A stretch of 64,000 nucleotides of DNA from Armigeres subalbatus (lineage: Eukaryota; Arthropoda; Insecta; Diptera; Culicidae). Shown here piece after piece: positions 56,279-64,000 of the stretch (position 1 is the first letter of the stretch; each line of letters starts with the position of its first letter). The position numbers and the translations under genes were made by a program. The notes under the pieces were generated by a model. That model had not been told where the DNA came from, did not search any database, and saw nothing but the letters and a program-made list of their open reading frames with translations. Location: NCBI RefSeq assembly GCF_024139115.2, contig NC_085141.1, positions 66,415,675 to 66,479,674 on the forward strand, in the 5' to 3' direction.

Positions 56279-58236
56279 TCTGCAAGTTGTACTCCCGGAA
56301 TTTATCAAGTATTTATCTCAGGGTAAAGGTAAACATTTGATCCGTCGTTGATCGTCCCTCACGAAAACCTGCTTGGTATTCGTCGAAGAAGGACTCTTCG
56401 AGCGGTCTCAATCTGTTGAACAGACTACGGGACATAATTTTGTACGCCGAATCAAGGAGGGTTATTCCTCGGTAATTGGCGCACTCCAGTCTGTGCCCTT
56501 TCTTAAAGAGAGGGCAAATGAGGCCGTCCAACCAGCTAGCAGGCATTTCCTCGTCTTCCCATATTTTCGACATAATATGGTGCAGAACTTCATAAAGCTG
56601 CTCACTGCCATATTTGAGAAGTTCAGCCGGGAGCTGGTCCTTCCCCGCAGCCTTATTGTTTTTCAGCTCTTTGCCAGCTTTTTTAACCTCATCTAGTGTA
56701 GGTGACTCCACAGCTTGTCCATCGTCGCTAATATTTATTCTGTTCACCGATGCACCATCACTTCCTCCATTCAACGAAGTCTCGAAGTGTTGCTTCCACC
56801 TGGTTGCCACTTCAGTTTTATCTATCAGCAAATTCCCTTGTTGGTCGTTGCACATGACGGGAGATGGCGCTGTCTTTCTCCGCACGCCATTGACAGACTC
56901 GTAAAACCTCCGCATATCGTTCTGCTCCATTTTTTCCTGCGCCTCACTAATAACTTGTTCTTCGTACTCTTTTATCTTCCTGCGGTGGGTTCGTTTTTCG
57001 GCTGCTCTTGCTTCCTTGTACCGATCTCTATTCGATCGGGTATCTGATACCAACATCCGGCTTCTGGCAACGTTCTTCTCGTCTGTCACTCTCTGACACT
57101 CCTCATCGAACCAACCCGTCCTGAGTCGCCTCTGTGCAGTGCCTACCACTTCTCGTGCTGTTGTGCTCACCGCTCCATGGATCGACTCCCATAGATCGTT
57201 GATGTTGTCGCTAACGTTGATTGCACTTATCCGTTCGTCGAGCTTCTGGCGGTACTCAGCCGATACTCCTTCCGCCGACAATCGCTGGATATTGTAACGC
57301 ATCGTTCGCTGTGATCTTTCGTTCGATACAGTTGACAACCGTGATCGAATTTTACTGACAACGAGGTAGTGATCAGAGTCAATGTTCGGACCTCTGAATG
57401 TCCGCACATCTATAACATCCGAGAAATGGCGCCCATCCACCAGAACATGGTCTATCTGGTTGCAAGTTTCACCATTTGGGTGTCTCCAGGTGTGCTTTCG
57501 GATGTTCTTTCGTGCAAAGTAGGTGCTACTGATGGTCATCCCTCTTGCAGCAGCAAAATTTACTAGCCGTAGGCCGTTGTCATTGGTAGCGGAGTGAAGG
57601 CTCTCCCTACCGATTATGGGACGGAAAAAGTCCTCTCTACCGAGCGTTAGCGTCTCCGATAACAATTTTCACGTCATGCTTTGGGCACTCTCCATAGGCT
57701 TTATCAAGACATTCATAAAACGTGTCCTTCACGTCATCGGATTTATCGTTTGTCGGTGCGTAAACGTTGATTAGGCTGTAATTGAAGAATTTGCCCCGTA
57801 TCCTCAACACACATATTCGTTCGCTAATGGGTTTCCACCGCATCACTCGCTTCATCTGCTTGCCCATCACTACGAAACCAACTCCATGCTCTGCTTTTTC
57901 ACCGCCGCTGTGATAGATGTTATACTTGAATGCAGTATTGGTCGTGGGATCCACGGCTCGGAATTCACGTTCTTCGGATCTAGGCCATCAGACTTCTTGA
58001 ATAGCAGCAATCACGCACCCATATTTTCACGGGTCCGTGATAGCGGACCCTCGCGATTGTTAGTGGGTTCTCAGACTCCGACTAGCGACAAATTGTTTCG
58101 GATTTCTATCAGCACCTCCTCGTCGGACGCCGCCCTCCAATCAAAAAAGGTTTGGTGACTCACCGGTTGTTTTGTGGCTTACTGACCCAGTTGATGACCT
58201 GCCGGTGGGGTCGACGCTCCCGGCAATTGCTCCTTA

Positions 58237-58408
58237 GGGCCGATGCCCACGTAGCGTTTTTTCAACGCTGCGTGCACACGGCGTTAAAAGGACGCATGTG
58301 TGCATCGGGAAAAAGCGGTAACGCAGCGTCGCCGCACCGATGCACACCTGCGTTTTTTCAACGCCACGTGCACGCAGCGTTGAAAAAACGCTACGTGGGC
58401 ATCGGCCC
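58237..58408. mobile_element. PIF/Harbinger-like MITE
   Basis: 172 bp, with ends gggccgatgcccacgtagcg and cgctacgtgggcatcggccc that are perfect inverted copies. The inverted repeat runs to about 40 bp with few changes. TTA is duplicated (58234-58236 and 58409-58411), the usual PIF/Harbinger TWA target. GC-rich, unlike its surroundings. Confidence 0.85.
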
Positions 58409-58724
58409 TTAATGAGTCCGACGCGATGGCGGTTGCACGCTGCTTCGCCGGTAGTTTGTAGCACCGGCTGGTGCACTTCGTCCAAGTGGAGGTCCCCTGG
58501 TCCCCCTCGGACCAGTTTGTTTACGGACCAGTCCGCTTCCGACCAGTTGACGGTTGTCGGGGATTTTCCGTCCATTGGGGACAAGCGTCACCCGTGGGTG
58601 CGGGAAGAAATCTGCTTGCGAGAAAATCAAGCCACCCTGGCTACACAAAACACATTACCACAGTCACGGTTAGCACATTTTAGAGCAACAAACTTTACCT
58701 TTGCAAGGTTTTCTTTACCTACCA

Positions 58725-59517
58725 TCGCAAATTTTTACGAACACGAAAAAAGCGTCGGTAAATGTGAAGTAATGACTTTTCATCGTTTGAAGAACCCGAT
58801 TATTTTTGAATATTACATAGATAACATTCTACTAAGCAGAGTTGATCAAGCAATAGATCTTGGCGTAACATTGGACACAAAACTTTCCTTCAACTCGCAT
58901 TATGCTGCAATAATTAGCAAGGCAAACCGTCAGCTCGGTTTCATCTCTAAAATCGCCAGAGAATTTACAGAGCCGCACTGCCTCAAGGCGCTTTATTGCT
59001 CGCTTGTACGACCCATCCTGGAAAATGCTGCAATTGTGTGGGCTCCAAATGACGTGGCATGGAATTTGCGAATTGAGCGAGTCCAAAAACGGTTTGTGCG
59101 GCTTGCTTTGAGGAGTCTACCATGGCGTGACCCATTGAACCTACCAGCTTATCCCGATAGATGCCAACTACTTGGTCTCGAAACTCTCGATCGGCGGCGC
59201 AAGATTCAGCAAGCATCGTTCATCGTCAAATTACTCAACGGAGACGTCGACTGCCCGCATCTTTTATCTTTGCTGAACTTTCGTGCATCAGGAAGACTTT
59301 TAAGGCAACACACTTTGATGCAGCATGGATTTCACCGAACTCGTTATGCATATAACCAGCCCATTTGCGCGATGATACGAGCTTTCAAATCAGTTGAATC
59401 TGTGTTTGATTTTGGATTGACTACATCTCAATTTGTTAATCGGATAAGAAGACTACATATAGATTAGTAACGTTTCACGTTATTCATTAAGATCAGATCA
59501 GATCAGATGAATTATAA

Positions 59518-59548
<31 letters not shown>

Positions 59549-59550
59549 AT
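58725..59550 (+). mobile_element. 5'-truncated LINE, RT C-terminal region and ATAA tail
   Basis: The + strand frame reads VGKCEVMTFHRLKNPIIF, then DLGVTLDTKLSFNSHYAAII, ANRQLGFISKIAREF, CLKALYCSLVRPILE and IERVQKRFVRLALRSLPW, and stops at 59467. These are the post-catalytic RT/connection motifs of LINE ORF2 proteins. The 3' tail is (gatca)n, then (ataa)n to about 59550. The open frame extends upstream to 58340 only by chance through the RTE 5' region and the Harbinger-like MITE. The coding part has no stop, so it is fairly recent. The clade was not determined. Confidence 0.85.
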
Positions 59551-60387
59551 CAATAATTGATTAACTAATTACATTTAAAGTCACAGTAACACCCACTTTT
59601 GAACAATTGAATTAATTACTAGCAAACGCGGACAGACGAAAATGATCGAGTCCGTGGATCCTCAGATCAAGGATGGTGGGCTTGGACACAATCGGAAAAA
59701 CGTCATCTACCGACCCGTCATCAGGAAAAACGTCATCTAACGGTGATGCGGCCAATGAGTAGTGTTAATCCCTTTTCCACGGTTGGTCCATCCAACTGGG
59801 AGCTGCTATTCAGCTTCTTCGGCGGTTGACCTCCGAGCAGTTTGCTGAATGTTAATAAAGTGATACAAACTATGTTATCAAATACCATCTAATTCGAATA
59901 GCTATGTAGTCCTGCATCTCCTTTGCGTACAACCCTATTGGGCTGAACCTAAGTTTTTAAGACAGTTTTCATTATTCTGAACCTGTTCATATGCAAATAT
60001 ACTAAATAATCGAATCATATAATAGGATTTTCGTTAGCATCTAGAACATACTCTCACAGTAAGTGTAGTAATATCTTACATGCAACCAATTAGAATCCAC
60101 ACTCAATAAGATGTTTTAATTTTCTCTATTTGTTTGCATGTTGCCTTTATTCAACGCAAACAAAATTGCTTGTAATATAAACAGCAACTCATCTTTATCT
60201 TTCATTTGTTCGAAATCAACAATCACTCGTCTCAAGTGGGCAATGGGTCAACATTTTGTCCATTTCGCTAGAAACTTTCGTTGGTTTCAATGAGATATTG
60301 TGGACTTTTTCGTCGTTTTTTGCTGTTTGGCGTCAAAACCAGAAGTAAAGAACCCGTCTGGGGGAATATTTTTGGTTGAAACTGCAA
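59551..60387 (+). other. ADAMTS intron spacer
   Basis: No gene seen. ggaaaaacgtcatcta occurs twice at 59694 and 59724, a 30-base-period duplication. Confidence 0.35.
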
Positions 60388-60589
60388 TACACTGGATTCT
60401 GTTTTTACACGATTTACATTTTCTCAATTTTCCACTCATCCTAAATGTTTAACGTATAATAATTGTCATGTGATTTCTCTTTGATTTATTCTGGATTTTT
60501 TGAAACATGTTGCGAAGAGATTGGTGGCAAAAGTCACACGATCAAAAATACGAGCGAAAAAAAATCGTGTAAAAACAAAATCCTGTGTA
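60388..60589. mobile_element. TA-flanked MITE with TACACTGGATTCTG ends
   Basis: 202 bp. The left end tacactggattctgttttta and the right end, whose inverse is tacacaggattttgttttta, pair over about 28 bp with three mismatches. TA at both edges. Confidence 0.75.
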
Positions 60590-61468
60590 TATGAAGATTT
60601 ATAACGATAAAGGTGCCCAACCGTAGCATATTAGGCCATATGTTTGAGCCATATACCCTGTACTCAATGCAGTAGGCCTGAACTTGAAGGAGAGCATGCC
60701 TCCTAGGGATGAACTCTCATGTAGTTTGATTGATTTAATCCCCCGAAAGTCACATAACGGTAACCGCAAATGATACCCATTTGTCTTCAATATTGCATAT
60801 CGAAATTTTCAACTCCCATAAAACATTCCGATAACGATCGCAGCAAAACAAACTGGACATGCGTCGTCCTCAGCGGCTTTGTCGGCATGGCACTTTCGCC
60901 CCGAAGAAGGAAGGTAGAAAACATTCGCGTGATTGACCCAACCGAAAACTGTCACTCAACACTGTTGACCAGGCGACAAGAAAGTGACCGAGAGGAACAC
61001 GAAACACGACTCATCTCGCGTGCATCACGCTGCTGCCGCGCGGCTGCAGCTGAGATTGCAAGAATTAATGCAGCCCATCAAGTTGCATTAATTTCATCGT
61101 GTGTAAACGGCAAGATAGTGATTGAAGGAGCAACTTTTATCGAAATCAATTACACCTTGAACGTAGATGGCAGTGGCATGATCTTCCATGCGTAACAGGG
61201 TGGCCAGAAGATGGGTTTCATTGATGTAGACAATGTTATAAGTTAAACAATGTGAATTTAGAGTGACTTCTGATAAAATTAGTCAGATGACATGAATATA
61301 CGTTTTTTTAAAAGCAAAGCTGTCACCTTCATAGAAAGAAAAGATCATCTGAATGTATAGTGAGGATGATTATTGAAACGCTGGTGAGTCCGACTATATT
61401 TTAAAAATAAAAATATATTGTTTAAGAATCTGTAGAAAATAGTCAGATTACTATCCAAAATCGCATAT
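60590..61468 (+). other. ADAMTS intron with a 141-residue frame and a GC-richer block
   Basis: The frame 60770-61195 opens with ATA and includes RRRKVENIRVIDPTENC and a stretch rich in Arg/Ala (SRASRCCRAAAAEIARINAA). I recognise no family. Splice-site support is absent and composition at 60840-61190 is balanced, as in a conserved non-coding block. Exon status is not supported. Confidence 0.25.
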
Positions 61469-61757
61469 TCTTCTTCTTCTTATTGGCATTACATCTCCCA
61501 CTGGGACATTGCCGCCTTGCTGCTTAGTGTTCACATTCAACACTTTCACAGTTATTAACCGCGAGGTTTCTAAGCCAAGTTATCATTTTTGCATTCGTAT
61601 ATCATGAGGCTAACACGCTGATGTTTGTTTGTTTGTTTGTTTTTATTAACGGCATTTCACACCGCTGAAGTGCATTCATGCAACGGGAATCGAACCCAGC
61701 CACCCTCAGTGGGGTCTTGCTTCATAGCCTCGCATTTTACCGCTAGGCTACGGAGGG
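61469..61757 (-). mobile_element. Feilai-like SINE, variant head
   Basis: Tail ttcttcttcttct at 61469. The body is as in 2506-2782. The head (minus strand) has ccgtagcctagcggtaaaat and the B box ggttcgattcccg. A (gttt)n run with about 60 bases of unrelated sequence (61620-61683) replaces the central part. No target duplication found. Confidence 0.7.
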
Positions 61758-61863
61758 CCGATTTTTCCTACTAATTATCACATTAGCTTTCAAAATTTTA
61801 TAAAACTTTTAGAAAATACTCCACTGATACGAATAACCCCTATTAAAAAGTTTTTGATTTGTT

Positions 61864-62124
61864 GTGAAAACTCATATGTGAAAATGTCACCAACTAAGCT
61901 ACGAAGGACCTCCGTCGGCTTAGTTGGTTAAAGCACCAGTCTAGCGTACTGTAGGGTCATGGGTTCGAGTCCCATCGAAGGGAAAGTGGTTACCTCCAAT
62001 ACATTTTCCAAATCAATATCTTCCACATAATGTACATATTCACATATGAGTTTTCACAACATTGTAAGTTAATGTCCAAGTCGGGTGGTTTAATCCCCGG
62101 AAATTGGCAATTAACTTTGATTGA
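61864..62124 (+). mobile_element. Rearranged foldback with tRNA-like half, copy B
   Basis: gtgaaaactcatatgtgaaa (61864) is inverted at about 62042 (ttcacatatgagttttcac). accaactaagctacgaagga then cctccgtcggctt (61889-61921) matches copy A on the + strand. It switches directly at ggctt into the opposite-strand copy of the same sequence (ggcttagttggttaaagc). The T arm and B box (atgggttcgagtcccat) are intact; the acceptor 5' strand is lost. Homology continues to 62124 (aatccccggaaattggcaat). Confidence 0.7.
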
Positions 62125-63834
62125 ACTGAGTTTTTGATTTATTTTGACACACCCTAATGAAGAGTCTTTCGAAAGACACGCACTTTCTGATGCACCGATG
62201 CGATTATTTGAGAGGTATTGTCCTACGGCATGCATCAAAAGGCGAATGGGATGTGATTCATGTTGTTTGAAATACAGATGATGGCCCTTAGGACGCACAA
62301 ATGATGGCAACGAGTTTGGTGGTGACGATCTCTGGTAGAGGAATTTTTCATGGGAGGTTTTTTCGAACAAAAACATTTTGGGCAATAGTGGAATGCATCA
62401 ACTTCGCTCGTCAGATGCACACGAAGCTCTCGAGCGAATAACGGTTGTTTGATGAGTTGCATTTCGGTGAAGTTTTCTGGCATAAAGTGAAAAGTTAGGT
62501 AACAGCAACTAAACAATTTTAAGGAGGATTGATATCCATTGAAATTTCCAAAGTAAATATGTGGACAACTTCAAGCTGGAATCGATATTTTGTTAAATTC
62601 AAATATGTAGGGGAAACTAGATACACATGATCCCCACTTTTTGTTTCGAATGTATCTCGATATAAAATGCTTAAATTCATACGATTTGAGATGGAATTGA
62701 TGAACAATTTGATTAGTTATTCTAAAACATCATTTTTGTATAGTCTACCATAAAAAGGGTCGTGCAAACACGAAATGTAGTTGGTGTTAAGTAAAGCACA
62801 TATGTTGGTTCTCGAATGGAGTAACGGTGTCTGTTACTATGTCTGTTTTATCAACAAAGTTAAAATGCTGATCATGTTCACTCCTGTGAAAGACAGTGGT
62901 CACTGGTCATATTACGACAACCATGATTTTTCCAAAAGGATCTCTCTGTCTGGCTGATACAGTTATGGTGCCAAATGTGATTGGTAAAGAGATAAGGCTA
63001 TTGGCATATGTATTCAAATTGCTCGAATGATAAAGTTGAAGTAAGTAAATTAATCTATTTAAACTTTCAAGCCATAAAAGAATTATTACAGATCAATTAT
63101 TTACAGTTGAGTATTTATCTTGGTTTATTTCTCCATTCAATGTGAAATGAGTAATAATCAATTTAAGGAACTTATTCAATTTTGCTATAATAAAACTATG
63201 TCCAGCAACAATTTAATACGTTTTGGTTGGATATATTCAAAGTTATCAACTTTTTTCCTTTGCAGAAAAAAGAATTGAAAACGCTGTAATAATAAAACCT
63301 CTCTAAAACCCATATGCATAAAAGAACTAACACCAAATGTTACTTAGATTCAAAAATCTGTCTTACGGATATACTTACTAAAAATCAATCGTAATTGTGC
63401 GAATAAGAACTCGTATTAACTTATATTCCTTGCAAAAACCTATATCAGTACGAATGAATGTCTATGTGAACCGTAATACAATCGAAACCACTTCAGTGCA
63501 AATTAGAAACTTCAAATTAGAAACTTCAAGCAGTTATCTTTACATCTTTGTGTAGTTTACGTTGGACAAAAATTCGATTCACTTCAAGGTGTGCAGTGTG
63601 GTGCGGTGGATGTTAAGATTTTGATAGTGATGGTAAGATAGTTAGATTTTTTATTATATATTTTAATGTTTAATCGTAAATCGTGAAATAAAACTCGTAT
63701 ACGAGTATTATCTACATCGCCTCCACTTTGGTACGTATATAGCCAATCTGTGCATTATATACGATTAAGTTGGTTCTTATATAAGAATCTATACCAAAAG
63801 TTATAGGTACCAAAATGTTGACTGGGATATGTAT
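62125..63834 (+). other. AT-rich intron, no gene seen
   Basis: No transposon with clear ends and no exon recognised. Short open frames on the minus strand at 62235-62707 lack homology. 63520-63830 is strongly AT-rich. Confidence 0.35.
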
Positions 63835-64000
63835 TAGAGTGGGGCATCATGGTCATTTTTTGCTGTTAAGGACACTCTTCACGGAATCCAAGTTTCAAAG
63901 TGCCCGCGTTTTCGGGGGCACACCACTTGATACGGAGGCGGCACACAACTGTCATTTTTGTTGATTTAGCTTTGCTGCGTCGCAGCATTCGTGAAAAAAT
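63835..64000 (+). mobile_element. Possible left end of an element cut by the window edge
   Basis: tagagtggggcatcatggtc at 63835 resembles a TAGAG-type transposon end, like those at 12692, 25071 and 43789. The rest runs past the window, so the partner end cannot be checked. Confidence 0.3.

Larger units (their letters stand above)
54634..58020 (-). pseudogene. RTE-clade ORF2: APE endonuclease + reverse transcriptase
   Basis: The N-terminal IQEV-stop-WPRSEEREF (TGA where an Arg codon is expected, about 58000) leads into NVYAPTNDKSDDVKDTFYE and KIVIGDANAR. A +1 shift at about 57650 is followed by FFRPIIGRESLHSATNDNGL and NQIDHVLVDGRHFSDVID, then DSDHYLV. RT motifs follow: YRGITLLDSAYKIMS, EYQAGFREGRSTTDQM, then TLR-stop, and after the MITE FIDFKAAYDSV (motif A), GLKQGDALSNLLFNIALEE (B) and LLGFADDIDIIG (C, intact FADD). 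The tail after the hAT-like MITE reads RLRWAGHVVRMPEERQAK. All catalytic residues survive, so it is a relatively young pseudogene. Confidence 0.9.
54601..58640 (-). mobile_element. RTE-clade LINE carrying three MITE insertions
   Basis: A nearly full-length RTE-type (JAM1-like, from memory) LINE. It has a 5' region 58150-58640, endonuclease at about 58020-57250, RT at about 56700-55550 and a C-terminal tail to 54634. The 3' end is a short aagtatcaagtaagta-type repeat (minus strand). Inserted are a PIF/Harbinger-like MITE (58237-58408), a CAGTGTTGG MITE (55894-56278) and a hAT-like MITE (54905-55050). The first joins no coding sequence; the other two sit inside coding sequence. Confidence 0.85.

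Noticed and set aside
61915..61982. Functional tRNA gene on the + strand
   Set aside because: The 5' acceptor strand is replaced by an inverted copy of the repeat; only D arm, anticodon region and T arm remain.
61990..62385. Minus-strand frame ending in NSYVNMYIMWKILIWKMYWR
   Set aside because: The same peptide can be read in the copy at 16383-16490, but only because both are copies of one repeat; nothing suggests translation.

Overview
The window looks like intronic DNA from a culicine mosquito, most probably an Aedes species. The species cannot be fixed from the sequence. The evidence is a widely split metalloprotease gene of animal type, GT-AG introns, AT-rich spacers, tRNA-derived SINEs resembling the Aedes Feilai family, a Jockey-clade LINE resembling Juan, I-clade and RTE-clade LINE relics, and a very high density of small inverted-repeat elements (MITEs).

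The only host gene I can support is an ADAMTS-family zinc metalloprotease on the + strand. Three exons are visible: 8292-8412, 20922-21153 and 41604-41756. They join in frame (phases 1 and 2) and together encode most of the reprolysin catalytic domain. The zinc-binding motif is cut by the intron 21154-41603. The two complete introns are about 12.5 kb and 20.4 kb. The N-terminal exons (signal, propeptide) lie upstream of the window, and the disintegrin, thrombospondin and later exons lie downstream. I saw no other host exon.

Nearly everything else is transposon archaeology. Region 1-8291 holds TA-flanked MITEs, a SINE, a Tc1-type transposase relic and a 134-bp-arm foldback. Region 8413-20921 holds a LINE relic, a piggyBac-like MITE and a roughly 52-bp minisatellite (12.0-15.4 kb) split by three transposons. 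One of those carries a 4 x 99 bp tandem array and a tRNA-derived SINE. A foldback element with a tRNA-Ala-like core follows. Region 21154-41603 holds an I-clade RNase H relic, many MITEs, long degenerate GGAATTCC-rich tracts, a MITE swollen by a CACTTCTCA minisatellite, a probable Penelope-like fragment, and a foldback with 297-bp arms inside a SINE. Region 41757-64000 holds more degenerate repeats, a decayed Juan-like LINE (50.3-54.6 kb), an RTE-clade LINE on the minus strand (54.6-58.6 kb) hit by three different MITEs, and a 5'-truncated LINE with an ATAA tail.

The nested insertions can be ordered because several target site duplications (TSDs) are still legible, and in some cases an empty site is present elsewhere in the window. 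No CRISPR, rRNA gene, bacterial operon or clearly functional non-transposon system was found apart from the ADAMTS exons.
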